Shown here one piece after another: positions 8,753 through 17,784 of a stretch of DNA of 62,712 bases. Source of the stretch: CAZRGZ01 sp964599775 (GTDB lineage Bacteria > Patescibacteriota > Saccharimonadia > Saccharimonadales > Saccharimonadaceae). Location: assembly GCA_964599775.1 (NCBI GenBank), contig CAZRGZ010000006.1, positions 1 to 62,712 on the forward strand, in the 5' to 3' direction. The notes beneath the pieces are model-generated. The model was not told the origin of the DNA, searched no databases, and was given only the letters and a program-made list of their open reading frames with translations. The position numbers and the translations under genes are program-made. How positions within the stretch are numbered: position 1 is the stretch's first letter; each line of letters starts with the position of its first letter.

Positions 8753-8858
8753 ACTTATGACTATGATATACGAAATACCCCTCGTATACCAGTTCGGATG
8801 CAATTTTTAAACTTACGACGTATCCTTGCAAGCTTTACAACTCATTCTAAAGCTTGCA

Positions 8859-8935
8859 TGGTGGAGCATATCGGATTCGAACCGATGACCTCTTCCATGC
8901 CATGGAAGCGCGCTAGCCAACTGCGCCAATGCCCC
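8859..8935 (-). tRNA. tRNA-Ala (GGC)
   Basis: The complete cloverleaf is readable on the minus strand. The acceptor is GGGGCAT/ATGCTCC, the D arm GCGC/GCGC, and the anticodon stem CTTCC/GGAAG with loop ATGGCAT, giving anticodon GGC. The T arm is ATCGG-TTCGAAT-CCGAT, discriminator A. The 3' CCA is encoded. The third acceptor pair is G-U (G3:U70), the classic alanine identity element. TATAAT lies 17-22 nt upstream. Confidence 0.97.
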
Positions 8936-8965
8936 GCAACTTTCCATTATTATAACAGTAGTCAG

Positions 8966-9000
8966 CAAAAAACAAAACCCCACGTTTGGCGTGAGGTTTT
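8966..9000 (-). terminator. intrinsic terminator after the RND permease gene
   Basis: On the minus strand, stem AAAACC-CACG with one mismatch and loop is followed by GTTTTTTG. It lies between the RND gene end and the tRNA and would terminate that transcript. Confidence 0.65.
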
Positions 9001-9008
9001 CTGCTGTG

Positions 9009-9093
9009 AGCTGCTGCGCGCCCACCCGAGGCAATTTTTTGTTTCAGATTATGTTTGTTTCTGTACGCGTGAATCGCCTCATGCGCACCAGCT
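9009..9093. repeat. interrupted palindrome in the gap after the RND gene
   Basis: Arms AGCTG-c-TGCGC (9009-9019) and GCGCA-c-CAGCT (9083-9093) pair over ten bases with a matched internal mismatch. An inner pair is GAGGC/GCCTC (9028-9032 with 9076-9080). The centre is T-rich. No gene is visible in this gap. Confidence 0.55.
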
Positions 9094-9138
9094 AACATAA
9101 CCATTATGACATATAAGCACATGAACGCGCAAGCATGA

Positions 9139-11991
9139 CTACGGCCGACGCTGGCGGCCACGAACCAGATTGTATATGATGATCCCCAGGCTGATAATCA
9201 GGTAGCTCGCAACAATAATATTTACGTACATAGCTTCCAGGCCAATCCACGGGAGCCCAAGCGAAAGGGCTACTAAAATTCCAATCCACAGAAGGAGCAT
9301 CGTGCGAGTAAACGTCTTGCGAAGCGATTCGACTACCAAGTAATAATACGGAAACGCCAGCAACACCAATACCGTGCTTGAAAGCAGCCCGAAGGCAAGC
9401 GTCACGGCAAGGGATTCCCAGAAAGGATCGGTCAGCATAAGCGGCACCAGCGCAACAAAGGTGGTCAGTGTAGTGACCAAAAGCGGGCGGAAGCGCTCGT
9501 GCAGGGCACGCGCTATAGCCTCGATCCTCCCATAACCAGCACGCCGCTCTTGATTCGCATAGTCAATCAACAAAATAGTATTGTTTACGGCTATACCCAT
9601 AAGCGCAAACAACCCAAGCATTACAAAGAAGCTAAACGCATTGTTGGTATAGTAAAGCCCCATGGTAACACCCAGCAAGCTAAACGGCAACGCCAGGAGA
9701 ATGAGTAACGGCTGAGAGAGCGAGCGGAATTGCAAGGCTAACAGTGCGTACATTAATACAAGCAGAATCGGGAAAGCAATCATCATGCTATTAAATGATT
9801 CCTGGTTTTCTGCTTCTTGCCCAACATCAAACACAAGGTTATTTTCATCTAAATTGTATTTTGCCTGCCATTCGTCGGCGAACTCTTTACGGACCAGTTC
9901 TTGTGTTGCGAGCACCAGTGCGGATACATCATCAGCATCATATTCAGCATCGATCTGCACATATCTCTCGCCATTGGTGCGAGATATCGCACTTAAACCT
10001 TCAGTTTCGACTTGAGTAATTTTTGCACTTGAGCCGTCAGGGCGCTCTACCGTCCGATCCTGCAAGAATGATTCTATATCTTTTGCGAGCTTTCCGAGGG
10101 CTTCGCCATCTTCACTCCTGATTTGCATCGTGAAACCACCAGATGGCGCTGGCCCGCCATCGGCTGATGCTTCAGCGGTGACACCATCTACCTGCGAAAG
10201 CTGTTTGTTTAACTGTTCGGCCAGTTCCGGAGAAGTGACATCACGTTGTTGGTACGGTGTTAATTCTAGCGTCACTCGTGCATTTTCTGCCCGGCCGCTT
10301 CCGTAATACGACGCCCGTTGTAAGTTATCGCCTAGCGTTTCTTCTATGCGTTCATTTACTTCTGCCGAGCGTTCTTCGGCCTGCTCTATCGTCGTACCAG
10401 CAGGGAACTCCAGGGCAACGGATACCATATCGCTATCCTTGGTTGCTGGGAAAATATTGAATGGCAGACGCCCGGCAAAGTAGAACGACCCAGCTACTGC
10501 AACGAGACTGATAGTGATCGCCACTACGCCAATCATAATGCCCTTCTTCCGGGAAGTACTCAAAATTCGTACGGTATTCTGCAGTCCATTAGCTATCTTT
10601 TCTTCAAGTATTGGCATTGGGTTCCTTAGCTTACCCTTCTGTGGTTTTTGGCGAAGTACAGTAAATCGTGCCAGGAAAGGAACGAGCGTGAGTGACACAA
10701 TGAGCGAAATAATAAGGCTCATGATGATCGTCACAGGAATCGCCATAATGAAGTCGCCCATAATACCACCGATAAACAACAGTGGCGCAAAGGCCAACAC
10801 AGTGGTGAGTGTTCCTGATGCGCTGGCTGCCGCGATTTTCCTTACAGCAGTGGTTACTGCTTGTCGCGGCTCTTCTTTCCGGCGACGTTTATCGATTGCT
10901 TCAATCATGATGGTCGCATCATCGACAATCAGCCCAAGACACAATATAAGCGCAAATAAGGTAATGGTATTGAGGGTTTCGCCAATCAAATACAGCCCAC
11001 CCACCGTCAGCGCTAAAGTAGTAATCATGCTCAAAGCCGACACTAACGAAGCACGCAAACTAATAAACAAAAAGCCAATCAACGCCACCGCCAGTAGCCC
11101 GCCAAGCATATTCATCTCGAGGCTATTTGTTTGTGCACGAATCAGTGTCGCAAAGTCCCCCGCAATACTTAACTTCACATCATTAAAAGTCGATTGTCCC
11201 TGTAGCTTCTCGAGGCTCTGAGCAGCATTGTCATACAGCGTTAAGGCATCGACGCCATCTTGTGCTTTTACTGCGACGACAGCGGAGGGTAAGAATACCT
11301 TATCATCTTCAGATTTTACCCAATCAAACTGTGTTTGCTGTTTTACTTCCTCGCCAGTTATAGGGTTAGTGGCCGTCCGAAACAGGTCCAGCGCGCGAAT
11401 CTCTGCTGCACCCTCTATTGGCGCTTGACCAGATTGCTGCAGCTCAGATGCTACCGATTCCGCCTTCTGCTGCAGTTCTTCTGCCGATATCCCTTCTTTA
11501 CCAGCTACAGCTATCAATAAATCATCACCATCTTGTGTCAGGCCGGAAGCAAAAATGGGCGTAAACTCTACTTCTGCCTTATCTGGCAGAACACCAGCGG
11601 CTTTCACCGCATCTTCTACACGGTCACTACCTGTTTGCGAGTCAATACTTTCTTCATAAAAAACCTGTACACTGAAAAAATTGTCACCTGATTGGGTGGC
11701 GACCTCAGTGACCCCATCGACTTCTTCAATAACTGAGGTTAATGGGTGGGAAACTTCACTATCCACTTTCTCTTTGTCATTTACCAGATACGTACCGCTA
11801 ACACTACTCACTGGGACACTAATTTCTGGAAAACCTTCGCGTTGCAGCCACATAGTATAGGCACCTGCCCCAAACATCAAAAGGAGTGCCCATAATACAG
11901 CAGTAAAGCGAGGCTTATCGAAGAAAAATACCGCTGCTTTTTGATGCCATGCCAGCCCTTGCTTTGACTTTTGCTTTTTTTGTTGCTTCAC
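9139..11991 (-). CDS. RND-superfamily efflux permease
   Basis: A large inner-membrane transporter of the AcrB/MexB/HAE1 type, driven by the proton gradient. An N-terminal helix (residues about 27-46) is followed by a first periplasmic domain, six clustered helices with LILCLGLIVDDATIMIEAI, a second periplasmic domain, and a second helix set (GLFALMGIAVNNTILLIDYA). The Asp pair in helix 4 needed for proton relay is present (V-D-D-A). At 950 residues it is shorter than AcrB (about 1050). It begins with GTG at 11991 behind a GGAG site. No membrane-fusion protein or outer-membrane channel gene is adjacent, fitting a single-membrane cell. The substrate is unknown. Confidence 0.92.
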   Translation of the reverse strand: MKQQKKQKSKQGLAWHQKAAVFFFDKPRFTAVLWALLLMFGAGAYTMWLQREGFPEISVPVSSVSGTYLVNDKEKVDSEVSHPLTSVIEEVDGVTEVATQSGDNFFSVQVFYEESIDSQTGSDRVEDAVKAAGVLPDKAEVEFTPIFASGLTQDGDDLLIAVAGKEGISAEELQQKAESVASELQQSGQAPIEGAAEIRALDLFRTATNPITGEEVKQQTQFDWVKSEDDKVFLPSAVVAVKAQDGVDALTLYDNAAQSLEKLQGQSTFNDVKLSIAGDFATLIRAQTNSLEMNMLGGLLAVALIGFLFISLRASLVSALSMITTLALTVGGLYLIGETLNTITLFALILCLGLIVDDATIMIEAIDKRRRKEEPRQAVTTAVRKIAAASASGTLTTVLAFAPLLFIGGIMGDFIMAIPVTIIMSLIISLIVSLTLVPFLARFTVLRQKPQKGKLRNPMPILEEKIANGLQNTVRILSTSRKKGIMIGVVAITISLVAVAGSFYFAGRLPFNIFPATKDSDMVSVALEFPAGTTIEQAEERSAEVNERIEETLGDNLQRASYYGSGRAENARVTLELTPYQQRDVTSPELAEQLNKQLSQVDGVTAEASADGGPAPSGGFTMQIRSEDGEALGKLAKDIESFLQDRTVERPDGSSAKITQVETEGLSAISRTNGERYVQIDAEYDADDVSALVLATQELVRKEFADEWQAKYNLDENNLVFDVGQEAENQESFNSMMIAFPILLVLMYALLALQFRSLSQPLLILLALPFSLLGVTMGLYYTNNAFSFFVMLGLFALMGIAVNNTILLIDYANQERRAGYGRIEAIARALHERFRPLLVTTLTTFVALVPLMLTDPFWESLAVTLAFGLLSSTVLVLLAFPYYYLVVESLRKTFTRTMLLLWIGILVALSLGLPWIGLEAMYVNIIVASYLIISLGIIIYNLVRGRQRRP

Positions 11992-12248
11992 GCTACTCCA
12001 GAGGTTAAATTATTGCTTTTATTACTCAAAACGCACTTATTATACATGTCTTTGCTCTAAAAACAAAGCTGAAGAATATGGCTATACCTAGTAATGCAAG
12101 GTAAATTATGATTAAATACAAGGGTTCAGAACGCTTGTATCTAGAGTTGAATAGCGGCACCGAGTTTTCCTCGCAGCTTTCTTCGAAGATAGAGCATGGT
12201 CGATCTGACATATTGTAGAAGAATTTGTGAAGGAACGAAAAGTAGTAC

Positions 12249-12581
12249 ATGTCCAAGAAACTTTTTATCGGTAGTCTTGCTTACGCAACTACCGACGACA
12301 CGCTTGCAAGTCACTTTGCCACTATTGGCCCTGTGGCAAGCGCTAAAGTGATCCTTGACCGCGATAACAATAATCGCTCAAAAGGTTTCGGCTTTGTTGA
12401 ATACGAAAATGACGAAGACGCTGATCGCGCCATTAAAGAACTCGACCAGAGTGAACTTGATGGCCGCACCATTAACGTGAGCGAAGCTCGACCACGTGAA
12501 GAGCGTCCCCGACGCGACTTCGGTGGCAATGGTGGCAATCGCGGCGGTGGTGGCGGTAGCTTCCGTCAGCGCAGCTGGTAA
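12249..12581 (+). CDS. RRM RNA-binding protein, glycine-rich tail
   Basis: A 110-residue protein with one RNA-recognition motif: RNP2 LFIGSL at residues 5-10 and RNP1 KGFGFVEY near 45-52. It ends in about 20 residues of Gly/Arg/Asn repeats finishing in R-Q-R-S-W. This architecture matches the cyanobacterial Rbp and plant GRP type cold-responsive RNA chaperones, which also occur scattered in other bacteria. It binds single-stranded RNA; the targets are unknown. It is a lone plus-strand gene divergent from the RND permease, with its own terminator. An AAGGA sequence lies 14 nt before the ATG. Confidence 0.93.
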   Translation: MSKKLFIGSLAYATTDDTLASHFATIGPVASAKVILDRDNNNRSKGFGFVEYENDEDADRAIKELDQSELDGRTINVSEARPREERPRRDFGGNGGNRGGGGGSFRQRSW

Positions 12582-12592
12582 GTCCCAGCAAC

Positions 12593-12624
12593 AAAAATAC
12601 CACTTCTTGCGAAGTGGTATTTTT
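12593..12624. terminator. bidirectional intrinsic terminator
   Basis: A perfect 14-bp stem AAAAATACCACTTC/GAAGTGGTATTTTT (12593-12606 with 12611-12624) with a TTGC loop. It lies between the converging RRM gene and rdgB and can terminate both. Confidence 0.85.
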
Positions 12625-12628
12625 ATGT

Positions 12629-13189
12629 TTATTTTTTCATGCTGGTATACCACTCAGCCAGGCCAGAAAGGTGCTCAAGCATGACCTGCTGCTGCGGCAA
12701 GAGCCCGCTATCTTTACGATGCGCAATAGTAGTGTCTTCGCCTTCGAGTACAATGACACGCTCAATGGAGTAAGCCCCTTTACCTTGAGACGCTGGCGCA
12801 AAGGCTCCTTGGAAGCTAGCAGTAAAATGTTGCAAGTTCGTACCGTCATAGTATACAACGTATTCATGAACAATTGCCCGCCTATCGTCGTGGCGGTGCA
12901 TTAAATGCAGCCAATCGTCATCAGTAAACCACGTCGTCACATCTTTCATATATGCCCCTGGGAAGCCGCCCAGCGCCGGAATTTCCCAGTTGGTGTCTTG
13001 TACGAATAGTGGCTTTTGTAACTTTTCAAAAGCAGCAATTGCTTTGGCTTTCGTTACTTCTCGACCATCCAAATGCTGGATTTCATGAATATCTGGCTCC
13101 ACCGCTGTAAGGTGGATACCGTAACGCTCAAATACCGACTGCGCCTCTTTAATCTTCCGCTCATTACCAGTCGCAAATAATAGTTCCAT
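12629..13189 (-). CDS. rdgB: non-canonical purine NTP pyrophosphatase (RdgB/HAM1)
   Basis: A house-cleaning enzyme hydrolysing ITP, dITP and XTP to monophosphates, keeping deaminated purines out of DNA and RNA. The N-terminal LLFATGNERKIKEAQ and the block FVQDTNWEIPALGGFPGAYM match the family's substrate loop. The usual S-H-R motif is replaced by A-H-R-K-D-S-G near residue 155. The usual Ser-Gly-Leu after the catalytic Asp is here T-N-W-E-I-P, a CPR/archaeal-like variant. It is the last gene of the lemA-htpX-ligA run. Its ribosome site lies inside the end of ligA, with one base between the genes. Confidence 0.88.
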   Translation of the reverse strand: MELLFATGNERKIKEAQSVFERYGIHLTAVEPDIHEIQHLDGREVTKAKAIAAFEKLQKPLFVQDTNWEIPALGGFPGAYMKDVTTWFTDDDWLHLMHRHDDRRAIVHEYVVYYDGTNLQHFTASFQGAFAPASQGKGAYSIERVIVLEGEDTTIAHRKDSGLLPQQQVMLEHLSGLAEWYTSMKK

Positions 13190-13190
13190 A

Positions 13191-15203
13191 TTATCCTTTC
13201 AACATATCTCGAAATTCTTCTTCATTTATCACTTTTGTACCGTATTGCTCGGCCTTTGCAAGCTTGCTAGCGCCAACATTCGCACCAGCCACCAGGTATG
13301 TTGTGCCTTTACCGACGCTACTCTGGAAGGTGCCGCCACGACTTCGGATTTCTTCAGCTGCTTCTTCACGGCTCATGTTTTCGAGCGTGCCGGTCACCAC
13401 GAATGACTTACCTTCGAGTGGGCCGTGCACCACCTTTGCCACCTTTGGTTGAATACCATGCTGCAACAGTTTATTTAGTAGTTGCTGATGTTCTTCTTCG
13501 GCAAACCACGCTACTACACTTTCCGCAACGACTTCACCGACCCCCTCTACATCTTGCAATTCTTCTATCGTGGCCGCGCGTAGTTTATCCAGCGTGTGGA
13601 AATGCTCAGCAAGATCGCGCGCTGTTTGCGTGCCAACGTGGCGAATGCCAAGGGCGTATAAAAATCGTCCTAGCGATGGATGTTTACGCTCTTGAATTGC
13701 CTCGACCAATTTTTTCGCAGATACCTCAGCAAAACGTTCGAGCTGTTCGAGCTGTTCAGGCTTTAAAGCGTACAAATCCGCAACATCGCGTACAAGACCA
13801 GCATCCATTAAGGCAAGGACGTTTTTCTCGCCCAAGCCTTCAATATCCATGGCGCCCTTACTAGCATAATGCTCAATCTGATTTTGCATACGCGCTGGAC
13901 ATTGATTATTCGGGCAGCGCCACACCGCTTCATCTTCTTTTAGTTTTACCAGCTTCGTGCCGCATTCGGGGCAGTGCGTCGGCATCTCGAAGGGCTTTTC
14001 GTCACCCGTACGCAGTTTTTTTAAGCTTTCAATCACTTCGGGGATAATATCGCCGGCTTTATGAATGACCACCGTATCACCGATACGAATATCTTTACGC
14101 GAAACTTCGCCCTCGTTATGAAGCGTCGCCATTTGTACCGTGCTACCGGCAACCGTGACTGGCTCAAGCATAGCCACCGGCGTGGCTGCACCAGTACGGC
14201 CGATACTTACAAAAATATCTTTCACTTTGGTAGTAGCTTGCTCGGCCGGGAACTTGAAAGCAACTGCCGCGCGTGGCGCCTTGCCAACGACACCAAGGCG
14301 CTCGAATAGCTTTCGACTATTCACTTTTATCACGAGGCCATCGGTACCAAACGGCAAATCAAGGCGTTTATCCTCCCATTTGTCGGCAAACTGCATGATT
14401 TCTTTGGTCGACTTTACGAGCTTTGCCATTTCGTTACGGATAAAGCCAAGCTCCGTAAGCATCTGGTAGACCGCTTCGTTCGTCGTTAGTTCGTGGTCGC
14501 CGAGTATATCGTAGGCTCGAAATTCAAGTGGCCGCGCTACTACTAGCTTTGGATCCAGCTGACGAATTGTTCCGGCCGCAAGATTACGCGGGTTAGCATA
14601 CAGTGCTAAGCCCTTTTCTTCCCTGGCGGCATTAATCTTGGCAAAGTTTTCTTTTGTCATAATCACTTCGCCGCGAATCTCTACCCGGCCACGTAAAAAC
14701 GCCTCCGTCGCGGCTGTTTTGCGCAAGTTCAGTGGGACACTTTCTATTGTGCGGATATTGGCGGTGACATCTTCACCCGTAAAACCGTCGCCCCGGGTAA
14801 TTGCCTGCGTAAATTGGCCATCCTGGTATACCAGCGCGCAGGCGAAGCCGTCCATTTTTATATCCGCCCAGAAGTCACCAATCTCTTGCTCAGCCAGCTT
14901 TTCAATGCGCTCTTTCCAAGCCGCAAGCTCACTTTCATCAAATACATCATTTAGGCTTAACATGCGCGTTGAGTGCCGTACCGAATGAAATTGCGGCAAA
15001 ACTTCACCCGCCACCCGCTGTGTGGGTGAGTCTGGCGTCACCAATTCTGGATGTGCTTCTTCAAGCTCGGCAAGTTCATGTTTTAACGAATCTGCTGCGG
15101 CCTCGCTCATAATAGATTTATTATGCACATGGTACTGATAGCGGTACTCGCTTATTAGTTCACGTAGTTTTTCAGCGCGTTCACGCAGGCGGGGTGTCGT
15201 CAT
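13191..15203 (-). CDS. ligA: NAD-dependent DNA ligase
   Basis: It seals nicks in replication and repair using NAD+. The domain order is complete at 670 residues: Ia, then adenylation domain with catalytic lysine in IKMDG near residue 117, OB fold, Cys4 zinc finger (CPECG, then CPNNQCPARM), four helix-hairpin-helix units, and a C-terminal BRCT domain (about 595-670). The usual KxDG is K-M-D-G. The start overlaps the upstream membrane-protein gene by 23 nt. Confidence 0.97.
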   Translation of the reverse strand: MTTPRLRERAEKLRELISEYRYQYHVHNKSIMSEAAADSLKHELAELEEAHPELVTPDSPTQRVAGEVLPQFHSVRHSTRMLSLNDVFDESELAAWKERIEKLAEQEIGDFWADIKMDGFACALVYQDGQFTQAITRGDGFTGEDVTANIRTIESVPLNLRKTAATEAFLRGRVEIRGEVIMTKENFAKINAAREEKGLALYANPRNLAAGTIRQLDPKLVVARPLEFRAYDILGDHELTTNEAVYQMLTELGFIRNEMAKLVKSTKEIMQFADKWEDKRLDLPFGTDGLVIKVNSRKLFERLGVVGKAPRAAVAFKFPAEQATTKVKDIFVSIGRTGAATPVAMLEPVTVAGSTVQMATLHNEGEVSRKDIRIGDTVVIHKAGDIIPEVIESLKKLRTGDEKPFEMPTHCPECGTKLVKLKEDEAVWRCPNNQCPARMQNQIEHYASKGAMDIEGLGEKNVLALMDAGLVRDVADLYALKPEQLEQLERFAEVSAKKLVEAIQERKHPSLGRFLYALGIRHVGTQTARDLAEHFHTLDKLRAATIEELQDVEGVGEVVAESVVAWFAEEEHQQLLNKLLQHGIQPKVAKVVHGPLEGKSFVVTGTLENMSREEAAEEIRSRGGTFQSSVGKGTTYLVAGANVGASKLAKAEQYGTKVINEEEFRDMLKG

Positions 15204-16215
15204 CTATCAGCCTCCTGTAGAGTAAATACACGTAGGTCGAACTGACCATCAAGGTGAGTGTTGATACTAAAAGTACGACAATTGGCACCAGTGGCAGCCA
15301 GTCAAGTTGTATCCATTGATCAATCCAAATGCTTAGCGGAACAATCGCCACCCACACTATAGCAATAAGAAGCAGCAGCCATACTAAACGGAGCATAATC
15401 GCACTGCGCCTCCCTACCACTAAATCACCGGCTGTTTTAAGTGCCCGAAATGGATACATGCTAGGAATCGTCACAATGACGAGGGCGATAAACGAGCTGG
15501 TCATCCAATAGAGTGAAAGAGTGGCCAACAATGCCAGTATAGTCCATGCCAGCATTGCCTCCACACCTTCTTGGAATAGACCGACCGAAATGAGAATCGT
15601 ATAGGCAATGATTCCTAAAATAATAGGTAATGATTGTAATACAAGCGTCAAGAAAACCAAAAAAGTGGCAACAATCGGCGCGCCAGCCGAATATAGCGCA
15701 TCACGTAGCTTCACCATATGGCCCGCTATTCGCTGGCGCAAAATCCATACCATCACTAACCAGCCAAACAAGAAAAGGAGCCCTGACAACATATGCTGCA
15801 CTTCAGTTCTTCCGGTATCCAGCGAGCCCGAAGCGGTAACGGTAAACAGTATGGCTATCTCAGCCAAAGCGCTGGCTTCGGCCCGTTCGGTAATATTTTG
15901 TACGTATTCGCCTAAGTTACGATAGTTCTCGTTGGAGGTGAGCCCTACCAAAACCACGCTTAAAATCGCATACAGCGCTAGAAAGGCGCCAAAAACCCGC
16001 TTATTACTCCACAGCATACGAAATACTTCACCGGTAAAAGCAAAGTAGCCTTTTATTTTTATCGGGCGCCGGTAGTCACGCCGGCGCGTCAGCCGAAATG
16101 AACGATGCGGCCGGCGGCGCATAAAACTTTGCCACCGTTTTTTTATACTATTAAAGGGACGTTTCAAACGTGTTTTTTTGGTTATTTTTTCTTTTTTCGC
16201 CTGTTTTTTTGCCAT
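15181..16215 (-). CDS. polytopic membrane protein with basic N-terminus, unknown
   Basis: No named family recognised. The first 55 residues are strongly basic (K-K-x-A-K-K-E-K, RRRPHRSFRLTRRR). About six hydrophobic segments follow, from roughly residues 75 to 335. The overall pattern resembles the membrane domain of glycerophosphodiester phosphodiesterase-like or DUF975-type proteins, but I see no catalytic residues. It sits between htpX (one-base overlap) and ligA (23-nt overlap), so it is co-transcribed with them. The context does not reveal a specific role. Confidence 0.8.
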   Translation of the reverse strand: MAKKQAKKEKITKKTRLKRPFNSIKKRWQSFMRRRPHRSFRLTRRRDYRRPIKIKGYFAFTGEVFRMLWSNKRVFGAFLALYAILSVVLVGLTSNENYRNLGEYVQNITERAEASALAEIAILFTVTASGSLDTGRTEVQHMLSGLLFLFGWLVMVWILRQRIAGHMVKLRDALYSAGAPIVATFLVFLTLVLQSLPIILGIIAYTILISVGLFQEGVEAMLAWTILALLATLSLYWMTSSFIALVIVTIPSMYPFRALKTAGDLVVGRRSAIMLRLVWLLLLIAIVWVAIVPLSIWIDQWIQLDWLPLVPIVVLLVSTLTLMVSSTYVYLLYRRLIDDDTPPA

Positions 16216-17084
16216 TACATTTGATCACCCATTTTACGCAGCCGTGCAATTCGCTCCTCAACCGGCGGATGCGTGCTTAAGAGCTTTTGCATGAAACCTT
16301 TTTTCATCGGGTTAGAAAAGAAAAGGTGAGCTGTGGCACTATGTTGCCGTCTCATGGTTGAACCCTGGTCGCGAATTTTTTCAAGGGCGCTCACCAAACC
16401 GTCTGGGTAGCGAGTTGTCATAACGCCGCTGGAATCAGCCAAGTATTCCCGTTGGCGCGATACCGCAAGTTGCACCAACATGGCAATAAAAGGCGCCAAA
16501 AGAGCCGCAATTATGCCAAAAATCATGAACTGCGGTGGCACTTCTCGCTCGTCGTTGAACCAAATCATGTACATAAACATATCGGCCAGCATGCCAATGG
16601 CGCTCACCAAACCGAAAGCAATCATAGACACGCGAATGTCATAATTGCGCACGTGCGCTAATTCGTGTGCCATAACCGCCTCCAGCTCAGTATCGTCTAA
16701 AGCAGCGAGCAAACCACTCGTCGCTGCTACAATGGCGTGCTTTGGATCGCGACCAGTGGCAAAAGCGTTTAGTGCTGGGTCGTCCATAATGTATACTTTA
16801 GGCATTGGCATACCGGTAGCGATGGTCAAATTTTCTACCGTACGCCACAATCGAGGATCATCACGTTTCTGGATTTGCCGAGCGCCGTTCATTGCCACTG
16901 CTAACTTTGAGGCAGCGAAATATTGAATCAGTGTATAAACAATAGAAACACCAAGCACAATATAAAGAATTGTGGGGTTCTGGTAAATGACGCTCGCTAA
17001 CCATCCTAAACCACCGATAATGAGCAGAAACACAGCCATAATAATGACCGTGTTGCGCTTGTTGGCTGCAATCGCTTTATACAT
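16215..17084 (-). CDS. htpX: HtpX-family membrane zinc metalloprotease
   Basis: An integral-membrane peptidase that degrades misfolded membrane proteins. Two N-terminal helices (about 13-31 and 36-53) precede the zinc motif HELAHVRN near residue 141 with catalytic Glu. The third ligand is the Glu of REYLADSSGV near residue 214. The C-terminal HPPVEERIARL is typical. The length of 289 residues matches the family. It follows lemA by 20 nt; lemA-htpX is a recurrent pair in many bacteria. Confidence 0.96.
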   Translation of the reverse strand: MYKAIAANKRNTVIIMAVFLLIIGGLGWLASVIYQNPTILYIVLGVSIVYTLIQYFAASKLAVAMNGARQIQKRDDPRLWRTVENLTIATGMPMPKVYIMDDPALNAFATGRDPKHAIVAATSGLLAALDDTELEAVMAHELAHVRNYDIRVSMIAFGLVSAIGMLADMFMYMIWFNDEREVPPQFMIFGIIAALLAPFIAMLVQLAVSRQREYLADSSGVMTTRYPDGLVSALEKIRDQGSTMRRQHSATAHLFFSNPMKKGFMQKLLSTHPPVEERIARLRKMGDQM

Positions 17085-17104
17085 AGACTTTTTCGTCTTA
17101 CCTC

Positions 17105-17662
17105 TTAGAACTTGACATCAACTGGCTTTTCAACGCTCGCCATGTCTTCGACTTCAAAGAATTCACGCTCTTTAAAGCCAAGCCAGCCAGCAAAGATATT
17201 GTTGGGGAAGATTTTAATCTTGGTGTTTAAGTCACGAACGCCACCGTTGTAGAAACGCCGTGCGGCCTGAATTTTGTCTTCGGTGTCGACTAACTCTTGC
17301 TGGAGCTGCTGGAAGTTTTCGGTAGCACGTAGCTGTGGATAGTTTTCGGATACTGCAAACAAGCTTTTTAGCGCTTCTTCGAACTGGTTTTCGGCAGCTG
17401 CTGTTTCCTTGACTCCTTGGGCATTCATAGCGTTAGCACGCGCTTCAGTCACTCTTTCAAATACTTCACGCTCGTGCTTGGCGTAGCCTTTTACGCTATT
17501 TACCAAATTTGGGATAAGATCAAGCCGTCGCTTTAACTGTACTGTGATATCACTCCAAGCTTCCTCAACGCGAATATTGAGTTTCACAAGGCTGTTGTAC
17601 GTGACCCACAGAAAAATAGCGAGTATGAGTACGATCACACCAATAATGATTAAGGGCACCAT
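17105..17662 (-). CDS. lemA: LemA family protein
   Basis: A membrane-anchored helical protein of 185 residues. One N-terminal helix (residues 2-25) is followed by the LemA helical bundle: WSDITVQLKRRLDLIPNLV, then RFYNGGVRDLN and the PNNIFAGWLGF block near the end. The molecular function of LemA is unsettled; its steady pairing with HtpX suggests a link to envelope proteostasis. It heads the operon with htpX, a membrane protein, ligA and rdgB. A strong AAAGGAGAGG site precedes the ATG, and a TATAAT box (17713-17718, minus) lies upstream. Confidence 0.95.
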   Translation of the reverse strand: MVPLIIIGVIVLILAIFLWVTYNSLVKLNIRVEEAWSDITVQLKRRLDLIPNLVNSVKGYAKHEREVFERVTEARANAMNAQGVKETAAAENQFEEALKSLFAVSENYPQLRATENFQQLQQELVDTEDKIQAARRFYNGGVRDLNTKIKIFPNNIFAGWLGFKEREFFEVEDMASVEKPVDVKF

Positions 17663-17784
17663 ATTTATTTATCCTCTCCTTTTAGATGTCAAATGCTTAT
17701 TCTATACTAGCCATTATACAGCATTTTGACAAGAGCGTCCGGTGTTTGTTAACGACAAGCCTAGGGCAAAACACAGACTCTCCC

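Noticed and set aside
12026..12256. A 76-codon minus-strand frame with one hydrophobic stretch upstream of the RRM gene
   Set aside because: No ribosome site at any ATG, it overlaps the RRM start, and its composition looks random; treated as non-coding.
13298..13864. Long opposite-strand frames inside ligA and other genes
   Set aside because: They are shadows of well-supported genes, with Pro/Arg/His-rich composition and no ribosome sites.
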